From: Plasmodium coatneyi
Lineage: Eukaryota > Apicomplexa > Aconoidasida > Haemosporida > Plasmodiidae
NCBI RefSeq assembly: GCF_001680005.1
Contig: NC_033562.1
Span: forward strand, 1,550,001-1,614,000
Direction of reading: 5' to 3'
Length of the DNA stretch: 64,000 nucleotides
This document shows positions 49,756 to 62,962 of this stretch, one piece after another. A model generated the notes under the pieces. The model was given only the letters and a program-made list of their open reading frames with translations, had not been told where the DNA came from and did no database searches. The position numbers and the translations under genes were made by a program. Each line of letters begins with the position of its first letter. Within the stretch, counting starts at the first letter, position 1.

Positions 49756-50992
49756 AAAATGGAGAGTACATTGATGCGCTCTAATTTGTCGTCCCTTCTA
49801 TAGGGGCACTAATTAAGTATATATTTTTTGCTTGTACATGTGCGTGTGGGTTGTGTACACACACGGGTGTCATATGTGCACATTCATGTAGACATTACTT
49901 CCCTTTTTTTTTTTTCTTTCCGTCTTTATGCTATATTTTTAACATTTGTTGAAAATAGCATTTTCCATTTTTTTTTTTTTTTTGTAAATAATGTAGAACG
50001 AATATTTTCCAAAAAGTATCAATTTATATCCAAAGAAATAGTAAATCGTTTGAATGCCTCTTTGGTTTTCTATTACAGTATTTTTGGTTCTTAAGAATGT
50101 TCCCGTATATTCACTGGGAAAAGCGTATATGCATGTGTTATAGTTTGCACTTCTTTAACGGAATTGTATATAATGAAATATGTTAAAGGAACATTTAAAA
50201 AAAGGGGGGCGTGAAATAAAACAAAAAATAGGATGCGAAATGGTGAAAAAATTTCGACAACAGGCATAGTCATGAGGGTGTTGTTCTAATTCCCATTAAA
50301 TTTTGACCAACATGAAAAAAATTGAATTTAGTGTAATAAAACATAACGCGGCATCCTTATATTGGTGAATTTGTGTTAACCGTTTTTTACTTGAATCCAA
50401 ACAAAGCCAATAGAGTTAATATGCCGCTCCTGCTGCTAGAAAAATGAAGAAAATAAAAAATAAAATGAACTAATGGAAAAATTCAAGATGCATTTATAAT
50501 GATAAACATGAAAAGTTAATTGTGGTACCCCCGCAAACATCAATTCTTACAATATAATGCGTTTATGTTTACATTCAGAATAGGGAAAATTCTATTGTTT
50601 TATTTAACTACTTTGAAATTATAAAATGGAAAAGTTAATTAATAGGTATATTACAGTGTGTAACAATAAGTGCGCAAAATTCTGGAGGAAAAAAAAAAGA
50701 AAAGAAAAGTAAAACTATTTATGAAGATAAAAATTAATAATATATTTTTTCATTTATTATCGCGAAAAATGGACTCCGTAAAAGTGAGTTATAAAAATTT
50801 CCTGTAATGAATAATTCTACTTTGATTGATGTTCTGTAAGGATATTGGGAAGAAGTTCTAGAACTCTTTGTAAAAGGAACGCATGGCTATTAATTTTCGC
50901 TCACGTGAAGGATTATACCTAGTTGTAAAAGCTTAATAAACTAACTTACAAAAGGGGAAAAATAAATGTAAACATAAAGTTAGCCATGCATA

Positions 50993-51018
50993 TATATATA
51001 TATATAAATACACACACA
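50993..51018. repeat. Compound TA/CA microsatellite
   Basis: A (TA)n tract, one AAATA interruption and (CA)n form a short simple-sequence repeat between the two RBP genes. Confidence 0.75.
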
Positions 51019-51578
51019 AATGGGTAGAAGTGTGTACATAGGGAGCTTAGTGATTAAAAGCTATCCCGCTAATTTTCCTTGCAATTGGGGAGCACACATA
51101 AATTGCGTAAAAGTTGATTAGCCATATTTTTTTAGTCTAAGTTTAGGGATATGATTCACCTTGTTCTAATTAGAATATGAAGTTGCGGGAGTGACTTTTA
51201 ATTTCCTTAAATGATGTTGGTTATTATTATTATTTTCCTGTGTAAATGTTTTGTAAATATTTATTCACGAAATAACTATCGAAATAAAATTCGCCCCTAG
51301 TTTAGGGTTTTGAAGAATTTATTTTTCGAACACCTGCACAGGAAAAATCCTGTAAATTTCGAGCGATCTGTGTTTAACCCCAGTGTTTATGTTTATTGTG
51401 CCTTCAGGTAACAATGTGTTCAGCTAATTGTTGAGCTGATGTTTTGCTTTCACATCTTCCGGTGCAATGCTCGCATTTGTGCATATTTTGCATAGCACAC
51501 ATCTATAATTTCCCTTCCCCGCCCACCAAAAGAACAAAAAAGGTGGAACTCTTTTTTTAGGAAGCACAGTAGAGTCAA

Positions 51579-51584
51579 GTGCAC
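51579..51584. promoter_or_regulatory. GTGCAC word upstream of RBP1b-like gene (possible AP2-I site)
   Basis: A GTGCAC palindrome lies about 380 bases before the RBP1b-like start, with GTGCA words at 51462-51466 and 51479-51483. It matches the reported AP2-I core. It is a short motif with no experimental support here. Confidence 0.25.
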
Positions 51585-51962
51585 AAAAAAAAATAAATAA
51601 ATCTCATTTTATCAAAACATTTATGGTACACTTATAATTTACAGTTAAGGTGTGCTGTTACGTAACAATTTTGAATTTCCCGGGTGTAATGTAGAGGATT
51701 TTTTTTTCTGTGTTTCCCATTTAAGCACACGCTTATGGTTTGCCACCCTCTTCCCTTTCAAGTACCTTTTATGATAAAAAAAGTATAAATGAGGAAAAAT
51801 ATGTAGAGATGAAATTGCAAACGAACATGCAAGAGCGTGAGCAATGTTTCATATAAAGGTTTAAATAATGAGCAGTTGAACTTATTTGTAGAAAGCCTTA
51901 TGTATTGCTTTAAGTTAGTAAAAAAGGGAAAGAAAATTAGATTCAGTGTTTCTTTTTAAAAT

Positions 51963-54900
51963 ATGAAGAAACTAATTTATTGGACAACCTTTTTTGGTCT
52001 ATGGCTTGCATCTCTTGGTAAGAGCAATATGGATATCCATGTGCGCATCTATATGTATATGTAACGATATGTAACGTGGCGCGCATTCGTCTCCCTCCCT
52101 GTTACGCTCCATTTTGTAGAAAATCATTTCCACTTTGGCGAACTATTTTCCAATTTTCCGTTAACATGTAGATTTAAATCGAGGGGAAAACACTTTGCAT
52201 GATATAAAGAAACATTTTGAAGATTCGAAATTTTTATCGTTCGATCCGAATTTGAAGAGAAACAGAAAGTTCAAGCATAATGACTTGAAGAAGAAAAGTT
52301 TTAAAAGTCTGGAAACTGGCAATGCGCAGGAGTTTGATAGGGAAATTACCAAAGCAAATAGGAAGGATTCAACAGGAATAATCGAATCTGAAAATGCTTC
52401 ATTTGTAAGCTTAGGAAGTGCTAGTCTGAAAAATGAACCCTCTGACGATAATAGGGGTGAACTGAGCGTAAGCTTCGAAAAAAGTTCATACGATTGGGAG
52501 CCAAGTGAATTGTCTGATATGGAGATCGAGGAATTGATAAAGAAGTATGGACTGGTTTTAGAGGATAATGTCAATGAAGTGGTTTTAGACGATTATGTCG
52601 ATAAACAGGAAGAATCTAATCCATATTTTTTGATGGAGGTTGATTATGTCAATCTGCAGTCTTTAAAAGAAATTAGACACCTCATTCCAGAGGGGAAAGA
52701 ATACCACACGTTCTACAATGAGGAGATGGATAAAAAAGTCACAGAGTACACAAATAAATTAAACGAACTCATGAAAAACTTCATTGAAGCGAACAATGAA
52801 ATGATAAAAAGGGATGCTATCGTAAAAATTCGTAATAAGGGTTTTGAAGAAATGAAGGAAGAGGTTGGAAATGCAAAAGAATTAGAACGAGCAAAGAAGA
52901 AATACGAGGAGTACGTGAATGTGTATAATAAGGACATAAAACCTATTGTACATGAAATTAGAAATAAGGCATATGAGCATTTGAAAAAATCCAGCTGTAC
53001 GCACCAGTGCAATGCTTACCTTCTGAATTATGCGCGTCTTCTTAATAAATATATACATAGCATTAAAGACACTACTGACGAGTCCGTTGTTACTGTCGAT
53101 AAAAGTATTAACGATTATGATTCTCTGGACACATTATTAGCATATGCAAAAAGGGAAAATATAGACATAAAGGAGAATGTCTACCTTTTGAAGTTATTAG
53201 GCAAAGAAGTAGAAGACCTTAACTATATGTATGTCAATAACAGATCGCTAATTGATGACGCGAATGGAGCTTTACTCCGCATGAAGGAAAGTGGTATATT
53301 ATTTCATACGAAGGAGGATAAAATAGTAAACAGTACAAAAGAACTAATCGATAATTATTGTATGTTTCATAATATAATGATTTTGAATGTTCCAATTAAA
53401 AAACTATACGAAGAAAAAATAAAAAAGTCTAACGAGTTATTTTCTAAAATTATAGAGAAGTTAAAAGATGAAGGTCATAAATTAATCAATTCCGTATTTT
53501 CCGAAGAGGGAAGTAATGAAATTTTTAAATCGTCAGAAAAAATTGTCCAACTTGCAAAAAAAGTAATTGAGGAAAATAAAGAAAAACTAGAATTTTTTAA
53601 AAGGTATCCAGAAATAAAAACGAAACGTTCTCTTGAAGAATTGCAAGATGAGCTTAGTCAACAAGAAGAAAAGGAGGAAAGAATATTAAACACAGGTGAG
53701 TTAATCGATGGCATATATAATAAAATGTTTCATCTGTACAAAATTAATCATTTAAATAAATTAAACGAACAAGCTCAGTACACGGATAGCATAATAAAGG
53801 GAAACTTACTGTTGGAAGAAATCTCTCAAATTAATAACAGGAGGAACTTGGTAAAGGAAAGTATTGAAACTTTGAAAAATTTGCATCAGGATCTGCTAAA
53901 CTTGAAAGAGAGCTTGGTTGAAATGAAAATAAATGTGGACAATCCTTCTAAGGTGGAAGAATTGAAGGAAAAGGAAAAGAAGCTTCCAAAATACAAAGAA
54001 GAAATTAAAGAAAAAATTAAAGACATGATAAAGAAAATGCACAAATTAAAGGAAATCATCGTTTTAAAAGATAAAGCAAGTCAAGATGTTATCTCGATTA
54101 ACGAATTACTGAACGGAGAGTTGAATGTTAATCTGAGTGAATTCATAAGTAAAAAGGACAAGGTCAATGATAATATTAATTCGATATTTAAAACATTGTA
54201 CAGCGAAGATGTATATGATCTTATCGAAAGGGTTGGAACGTTGGTTGGTGGAAAGAGAAAAATTGTGGACGAAACGTTTTCTGTTAAAGAAATTGACAAA
54301 GTGGAACAATATCTCCGTGAAGTAAATGTGGTTCATGCCAAATTAGACACCGTGACTCACGAAAAATTGACACATGCCTATGATCAGTTAGGAGCAGAAG
54401 TGAACAATACCGAAAATCTTAAAAATAATCTTGTTAAGAATATGAGCGAAGGTATATACAAAGAAATGACAGAATCTTTGAAAACATTTAAAACTAAGTA
54501 TGATGAGTTAGTGCAAAATATAAAGGAATACGAAAGGGAGGAAAAAAAATTAGAACAGTGTATAGAGAAAACTTTGAAAAAGGAGGATGAACGCTTCAAC
54601 ACGTTACAAGTGGATGGAGAAGCTCTGAATGACACATACAATTGTGCAGAATTCGACAAAATGAGGGATAGTTTTCCCCAGAAGAAACACGAATTTTCAC
54701 AAAAAATGGACCACGCTAAGGGTGTGGTAATTCATATCGAGAAACTTCTAAAATTTTACAACGATTTGGAGAAGCATTTTTATTTACTGGATGATAGTAA
54801 TTATGTGCAGAAAGTAGAAGCATTAAGACGAAATATTCAGCGCGAAATAATGAATAAAAAATTAAGTATTCAAGAGGACAGCTTCAAAAGGAAGACTGAA

Positions 54901-57900
54901 TCTATACATAAGGCCATCGAAATAATCGAATGTTTAAACAAAACCATACGTTTTCATAACCAATTAAACAGGAGCATAAAAGAATGTGAATACATTAATG
55001 AATCGATTGAAAATTTAAAAGGCAAAACAGTCGCGTTAAAGGGTGAATTGCAGAAAGAAATTGATGAGATTGGAGCAGATCATCTGATAAGTGAAGCTGT
55101 AAAATCTACACTACTGGATAAGTTGAAAGCAGAACTAGGAAGTGTAAACAGCAAATTAGATGAAGCTCACATTGATGCATTGTTCACAAAATCAACAGAT
55201 TTGAAGAAATTCTACGGAGATTCAAAAAGCCATTTACACGGAAAGAGGCAAAAATGCCCTGCGCACGAATCCTTAGAAAAAGTAAATGACTGGGAAGAAG
55301 TTAAAATGGGAGTCCACGAATTAAATGCTCATTATAGTGTATTTAACGACAATAAGGCTAAACTAATTATAACTAATTCGCTCATATACATAGAATCAAT
55401 GTACAACCTTATAAAAGAGTTGGTACAAAAAACAAGGGAGGAGAAGGACAAAATGGAGCAATCTTTAGAAGAGGTAGAAAAAAACGTGGAAGCAATCGAC
55501 CTGAACCAGGATTATAAAAACGCTAAAATTATGGACAAGGAAAATGAAATAAAAAATATAAAAGAAGACATTATTCCCCAAATTAAGAAACGAATTGATG
55601 AGTGTAGCAGCGAACTCGCTAAAATCGAGGAACAATCGGATAATTTAAACAACAGTGACACGAACCGGAGAAGTGACATTACTCACTTGCTTGATGTGAT
55701 AAGACAAATGAAGGGCGCTTATGAGGAATTAAAAAAGATACCTACTCAGTTGCACAAAGAGAGGGACGAAATAAAGAACACTGAAGAAAATGTAAAAAGG
55801 GTTCAATTGGCATACGAGAGAAAATTAATTGAGCAATTTTTAAAAAGTATTACTGAGAAGAGGAATGAAGCGGAAGAGCGAACAGAACAAATTAGCGAAC
55901 TTGTTAAACAAATTGAGGGGATAAGAAAAGAAACAGGAGATACTATAAACAAAGAATTAACCGCTTCCACCTGCGAAAAACATCTTCGCGATGCTAAAAC
56001 CAAGGGTGAGGAGATAAAGCACATGGAAGAGTTATCCACCAAACTGAGCAAAGAAGCTACCAATGTTGATGTTATAAGTGAAGTCATAAAAATTAAAGAA
56101 CAGGTTTACGCACATTTGGAAAAAGTCACGAGAAATTGCAACAATGTAAGCGAGACACTGAACCAAATTAATGGAATGAAAGAACTAATTCTGTCAAAGA
56201 ATTATAACAATGTTATTAACCTTATCTTAAGGAATGTAAATGATGCTAATAAATATGGAGAATTGGTAAAAATGGAATTGCTAAAATGTGAAGATGCCAG
56301 TGAAAATGTGAAAATACGATTTGAGGAAGCAAAGAAGTTAAAAGAAAAAATCAAGACAGATATAGATGATGAGGAGGGAAATAATATCATCAAAGAAATT
56401 GAAGAAATAAAAAAAGTAATTTTGAATGAAATAAAAGATGCAAGAACATTTTTAACAAATGCAGAAAAAGGAAAAGAAAATTGTGTTCTACATTTGGAGA
56501 ACGTAAAGGTGGGGAAAGCAATATTTGATAACTTAAAAGTGCATGATGATGGTGAACACAAAAGAATATCACATAGTGAGATAAATATGATGGAAGAAAA
56601 TATGACAAAAGTGAAACAGCACGCGGATGAAGCTGACAAGGGCGTGGAACAAACGAAAATATTTTATAACTCTATTTTGAAGCATGAAGAATTAATCAAT
56701 GATCTGATAAACGAATCGATATCTAGAAATGTCAAATTAAAATGCGAGAAATTGAGGAAAGAAGTAGACGGAATAGTGGACGAAATGGAACGCATAAATA
56801 TTAAGACCAAGGAAGAGTCTATCAAACAAGAAGAAAAGGTAAAACAAATGAAGGAACAATCTATTGTTGAGAGTGATCAACCTGAAGAACTTAATGAACA
56901 GTCTATGAACGCATTGTTACAAATAAAAAATTACAGACAGATATTGGAAAACGTTATGTTAAATATAAAAAGTGTGAGAGACAACATGGAACAGTTCTTA
57001 GGGAACGCTGGTAGTTCCGTGAAATCAATGCTAAGCATTTCTCAACTGCAAAGTGAAAATTCGCTCAATAATTTGACAGCGGCGGAGGAAAACTATAAAG
57101 AAGTTTTGAGAAATGTTCAGAATGAAAAGCAACGTATGATAAGTGAGGAAAAAAGATTATCTGAAATGTATAGGGATATCATTTCTGTAGGAGAAGAATT
57201 GGAAGAACAGAAAAAAAGATACGAAGTGGGATTATTGAAAGGGATAAAAGAGAATGCCGACAAAAGATTGACTGCATTGGAATTAAGCAAAAAAGAAATT
57301 AACTCTTTGATAGATCCATCCAAATCCATATTTTTTAAATTCAAATTGGACAAATTAGACGGAGGAGATATAATGAATTATTTAAATGGCTATGCTGATC
57401 GAATGTACCATATTTTTGACGAATTCGTAAAATCGCATAAATTGATAGAAGGCTACTTATCTCAGAATTCGGATTCTTCTGTAACATTTAGTGAAGTCAA
57501 AATAGTGAGAGAGAAAGCGCAAAAGGAAGAAAAAATCATTGAAGAAAAGGAAGAAGAATTAAAAGAACTACTGAGAGCCATGAAAGAAAAGGAATCTTTA
57601 AGGTTGTTAAACGGAATGATGCAGATGCTGAGCGGTGCAAAAGAAAGCGTTACAGAAGATCATGCAAGAGTCAGAAAATATGTAGAGGATATTAAAAAAG
57701 ACATTAGCGATTTAAAGGTACTGAACGATGTAAATGACGGTGCCAATATTCTTAATAAGGCAATGAATAGCATTAACGAAATTAAGGACGCAAAGTTTAT
57801 GTACCATAGGAAGGAAGGGGAAAGTATATACGAAAACATGATAGAAGTGGGGAACTATTTTTTAAATGGCAATGTTAATATGGAGCTTAAGGAAAAGCTA

Positions 57901-60189
57901 AACGAAACAGCACCTTCAGAGGCAGAACCCGCTATAGTGTCAAACATTCTTGGCAAAATAAAGGACGCAAAAGGAATTACAGAAAAAATAGAAGAAGAGT
58001 CAAAAGGTATACATGATAAACAAGTAGAAGGGGAAAGGCTTTTCGCAGAAGCGGAACACATTTATAGGTTGGCAAAGCTGAAAAATGAATTTAGCAGTAG
58101 AAAGAATGAAGCAAAACTTAAGGTAATATTCGTGTTAACCGAAATAGAGGATGTATTACATAAATTAAAAAGTGCGAACAAAATAAAATGCCATTATGAT
58201 AATTATGATAAGATAATAGAAAATAATGAAGAACATGAGAGTTTTAAACAAATTTCTTCTACCTACAAGTTCAAGAAGGCTCAATTAGCGAAAGAAGCAG
58301 ATATAAATGGAATGATAACTGATGCAAATAAGTACAAAGACAAGTTAGACAGTTTAGATAAAAACGGGGAGCCTTTTAATGAAGGAAGCGCTGACATTTC
58401 TGCTGCACAGGAGTTCAAAGCTGACGTTGAAGATATCATTAGTAAACTGAACGTTATAGATAATGTTGTTAATGGAATTAATTCCTCGCTGGATGAATTG
58501 CTAGAATTAGGAAATAAGTGTCAGCTGCAGCAAACCTCTTTAATCAACAGTTTTTTGAATTATAAAATTGAAAATTGTTTAATAAATATTAGAAAACAAA
58601 AAGATAATACAGAAAAATACTTCGAATATGTAAAAAGAAATCATCAGCATATGGTTAATTTCGTTTCTGACTTACAAAAATTTCAGGGTGGAATAATTGA
58701 GAGTGTTAACCTCGTGGATAACACACCGAATACAGATAAGTATTACCATGAATTTATGCAAATAGAGCAGGAGGCAATGAAAATGGTGGAGGCTATAAAA
58801 AAAGAAATATACCACTTAAACGATGATGTAGACGAACCCGTGGTAGAAAACCGCATAAAAAACGTGATCAACACTTACAACAAATTGAAGACGAAAAAGG
58901 TCGAAATGGATCATAGTAATAAAAATATGTATATGACTAAATTGAAGGAAGTTGAAGGAAGCCAGAATATTTTTAACCACGTAGCACAATTCATTAAAAG
59001 CGAAGCGGATAAAAAAGGGAAAGAACTGTCAGAGAGAGAAAATAACTTACGCAATATTTACAATTTTGTAAAATTGCATGAAACCGATTTCCATAAGCTT
59101 TACACCCAATACACACCGGAAAATATGGAAAAAATAAATAAAATATTTGATAATGTCAATGCGAGAATGAATGCGGTTGACCTTAATGATGATTACAGCA
59201 GTGAATATAACGGTGTGAAAAGGCATAAAAACGAAGCTATACTTTTAATGAACGCAACAAACACTTTTGCGGAGGAAGTAGAAATGCTACAGAACGAAAA
59301 CGAAGGCAAAAATGACAGCAAAGAGGAGGGCCAAAGTTGGCATCACGAGGAAGACAAGAACGGAGGCAAAAACCAAGTCGTGGAAAATAACATAAACACG
59401 ATGAGCCAATTAACAGAGTACGCTAAGACACTTGCGAAAAAGATAAATGATTCAAAAGGGGACTATGCAAAAATATTTCACAATACAGAAGAGAATGAAA
59501 ACATGCTGAAGAGAATTGACCAGAAGAAGAAGAATATTAACAAAATACTTGAAAATTTAAACAAAATGAAGGAATATTTCTTAAAAAAATTATCTGAAGA
59601 AGAGAAATTACATCATATGAGACAAAAATTAGAAGAAGTAGACAAAATGCAGCCAACGAAATTGGAAGAAGAATTGTTGAAAAAAAACGAAAGTGGTAAT
59701 ATAATGGATGGTGCAAATGATTCTGCACATAAGGATGATAAAGATACAGATAACGGGAACGAGAACGTGAATGACAACAACAACCGTAATAACAATAATA
59801 ACAATAATAACAACAATAATAATAATAGTAACAACGATAATGACACAAATACCCCGCATACGCTAGCTGGATATAACACTCCAAATAATAATTATAATAC
59901 TAATGGACGTGGGGATGATAAGTATGAAGAAACGAAAGAAAAGACAAAATCTGAAGTATTTGTATATGCAGGGGGACTGTTTAGTGTCCTTGTCATTTTT
60001 ATTGGTGTCGCCTTCTCTTTGTTAGATAAAAATATGGACACAGGGGGGGTCGGAGAAAAGAATGACGAAAATGAACAAACATTTGCGGACACCAAAATTA
60101 AGGTATTTGAAGAAGCATGTGGTTCAAAGCGTGATGTAAAGGACGAAGTTATAGATGTGTCCTTTGTCGAAATAGAAGATAATCTGTAA
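51963..60189 (+). CDS. RBP1b: Reticulocyte-binding protein, RBP1b-like invasion ligand, two exons
   Basis: Exon 1 (51963-52017) encodes the signal peptide MKKLIYWTTFFGLWLASLG. The intron 52018-52171 (GTAAGA...ATGTAG) leads to exon 2 (52172-60189), giving 2,690 residues. It is a paralogue of the preceding gene: C294-x3-C298 and C415 match its N-terminal cysteines. The segment starting FLMEVDYVNL matches FDMEIDFVDL of the first protein, and IDPSKSIFFKFKLDKL matches INPSMSIFIKFKLKEY. The ectodomain is a long Glu/Lys/Asn-rich coiled coil. Before the membrane there is an Asn-rich repeat encoded by AAY codons (about 59777-59835) and an RGD tripeptide (2598-2600). One TM helix spans about 2614-2637, and the cytoplasmic tail contains DEVIDVSFVEIEDNL. 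The expected role is a merozoite apical ligand for host red-cell selection. No frameshift or internal stop is seen, so the gene appears intact. Confidence 0.92.
59777..59835 (+). repeat. AAY (Asn) triplet repeat inside RBP1b-like gene
   Basis: Runs of AAC/AAT codons encode an Asn-rich stretch with few interruptions just before the TM region. It is likely length-variable between isolates. Confidence 0.85.
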
Positions 60190-62962
60190 TAAGGAGATAA
60201 ATCATTACACTGCCAAATGGATCATTATACGGAAAGAAAAACTTGAAGCAGAAAATATATACACGCATCTTATATTCCTTTTCTGGATCTCTCTACGATT
60301 AGCATATCAAGGAGGAGTAGTAAAAAAACTGTTCCCACTTAGTGGGACCATGGGTTTTTCCAGATAGATGCGAAACGTGTGTAGTTACATCAAACTGGTT
60401 TGCAGAAATGTATGATAGACGCGGAAAAGAAATACTTTCTAAAATGCTCAAAAGATGAATTGAGTTGTAAATAAAACATTGACAGGGAACATTTGAAAAT
60501 AATTTCATGCTTACTCCTTGTGCAGTATGGACGCAAGGGTGCACATATGAGTATTACTTCTGAGTTCGATTGGTATTATTGATTATTTTTGGATTGAATG
60601 TTGCATTTTTTTTTTTTTTTCTGATAAATAATGAAAAATCGAAAAAAAGATGCATTATGAAGTCATATTTTGCGGAAGAATTTACCCACGAGTGTAGAAC
60701 TATGTGGTTGGAATTTCGGATGTAACGATATTTTATCTTTATGGATTCGCATTTTTGTTTCAAATAATGCCTACATTGGGGTCATCGTGGTTATTATTGT
60801 GGCAATTTTGCTTCCATATGTATGAAAAGAAAAAAAAAAAAAGAAAAAAAGAATGCATAATTCGAATAGCAGTCTTCTTAATGAACAGGCGCATTTTTTT
60901 TGAATACTATAATATGCACATTAATTGCGTCTTTTTTGAAAGAATTCCTTTTTATTTATTTATTATTTTTTCGTGGGCACTCTCATTTTCCTTATTTAAA
61001 ATTATGAGCATCGATAATTTTTAACTATTTTAACTAAATTAACTTTTTCTGTAAAACATTTGATCACAGAAATGATTAATATTATTATTAAAAACGACTT
61101 ATTTTTTTAGTGTCTCAGAAATAAAAGAAAGAAAGAAGGAGCACTGTACAAATGTTACAATGAATTAACATAGAGACAATCTTTAAAAAAACGTTTGCGC
61201 TTCGTTATGCTTTCGCAAAATACTAAACATTAAATTTAGATGAAGAAGAATATGTTTTTTCTTAATTTTATTAACACAAAATGAGCATAAATAAAGGAGT
61301 CATAAAAATCGTTTCAGATGTGTAGCAAAATTAAGGGGTATTTAAACATATTAAAAGTAAAAAAAATGCATTGTAGGGTTTGCACTGTTTTTTTTTTTTT
61401 TTTTTTACCATTTTATGTATCAGTTGATATGTTCCACACTGGCTTGTGTGCAATGTAGCACGTTGATCGGTATGTGATCGGTGTGTGATCGGTGTGTGAT
61501 CGGTGTGCAGCATTATTAGCTAGATTTTCACAGTTATTACATCTTCTAATTTTTGAGAGTTTTCTCTAGAGTAGGCCCTTCGACGTTGTTACATGAAGCA
61601 TCAGAGGCATCGTTATGTGGCACTTACGTTTCTTTCTCTTTCGGTTTCTCTTTTCCCGTGATGTGTACTATTCCTTTGCGCAGTGGCCCTATTTTTTACA
61701 TAACTTTGCGTTTTCATTATCTTTCATTTCATATTTTTGATTAGCATTTTTTCATGATCCGTAAATTTTTGCTCATTGTGAATGCCCATTTTATGAGTTC
61801 TTTAAAATTATCTTGATATGTTATGTCTTCTTACGAATGGTTTCGTTGAGGAGTCCTTAAGAATGTGCGCGTTGAATATTCTGAACGGTTTGCGATAACT
61901 TCAATTTGATGTCCTCATTTCCGCGTCACACATTTAAGCGTGACACCCTGGGGCGTGCTGCCTTTAAGTTGAATTTACACTTACACAAATACATGAATGT
62001 AATTCCTATGGTATTACGACTGCGCGAAAAGTAGGAATATTATGCATACATGCATACACGCATGTATATATATTTATGCATATATATTTTTTTCTGTTTA
62101 CGGGCGTCGGCCATGTCTGATATAAAACAAGCATGGCGTATGTATTTCATTGTAAAACGTTGCACCCCTGAGAACTCTAGTTTTGCTGCACCAAATGGGA
62201 GGCAGGGGTTCATATTATAAAAAAGGAATCACCCTGTAGGCTTGTACAAAATTTTAAATAAGAAAAAAACAAACTCTCAAAATTAAATAGCGCCTTGGCG
62301 ATTAATGAATAAATATGACTATGCGGAAATTATTTAATATTTAAAAAAAAAAAATAAATAAATAAAAACGAAATAAGGTAAGGTAAGATAACTAATATAC
62401 AGCAACCCTATAGGCCACCGGATTATATATTAATAAAACATTGTATATATATAAACACATAAAAACAACTAAACACACATATATAATTTTGTGTGAGAAA
62501 CAAATGATTCTAGTAAAGCTGTATCTATAGGGAAAATGCTACTCTAAAGATTAAAAAAAAAAAAAAAAAAAAACATATTCTCCAGGCAGTCACTTATAAA
62601 AATAAATGTAATTTTAGGAAAATATGCAATAATGTTAGAAAAATATAATGCAACACATTGTCATTTTATTTATCATTGACAAAGGAAAGAGTAAAGAGGA
62701 TGATATAAAAAACTTATTAACTAAGTGCATACCATTTTTTCCTTTTTTTTTCACTTTTCCATAAGATAGACATTTCTAGGTGTGCTACACTCGAGTGCAA
62801 ATATTTAAGTTCAATTATTCGTATGAGTAACCTGTTAGGATGGAGTGCTTTTCCCATTTTTGGGGGGTTGGGTGATAATATTATTAGCTATTATTGGCTA
62901 CTAGTTGCTATTATTTACTACTTTCTGTTATCTTTAGGGTTACGTAAACTGTGAAGTATAGC
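60190..62962. other. Convergent intergenic region between RBP1b-like and exported-protein genes
   Basis: This is 2.8 kb with both flanking 3' ends. It contains poly(T)/poly(A) runs (60607-60620, 61388-61406, 62552-62572), an 11-base tandem repeat at 61465-61508, and small open frames without motifs. No gene is supported. Confidence 0.55.
61465..61508 (+). repeat. 11-base tandem repeat, four units
   Basis: Four adjacent copies of GATCGGTGTGT lie head to tail; the first has A and the last has C at one position. The unit is more GC-rich than its surroundings. No function is evident. Confidence 0.85.

Larger units (their letters stand above)
49756..51962 (+). other. Intergenic region between the tandem RBP genes
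   Basis: This is 2.2 kb holding the 3' end of the first RBP gene and the promoter of the second. It contains poly(T) runs (49905-49914, 49969-49983), a TA microsatellite passing into CA-type repeats near 50993-51018, and GTGCAC words at 49876-49881 and 51579-51584. No coding sequence or remnant of a further RBP copy is seen. Confidence 0.6.

Noticed and set aside
52195..52197. TTG as start of the second RBP gene
   Set aside because: A 55-base signal-peptide exon with ATG at 51963 joins in phase through GTAAGA...TGTAG.
42294..60095. Many antisense open frames opposite the RBP genes
   Set aside because: They are complements of Glu/Lys/Asn-rich coding sequence, giving Ser/Phe/Leu-rich shadows with no independent signals.
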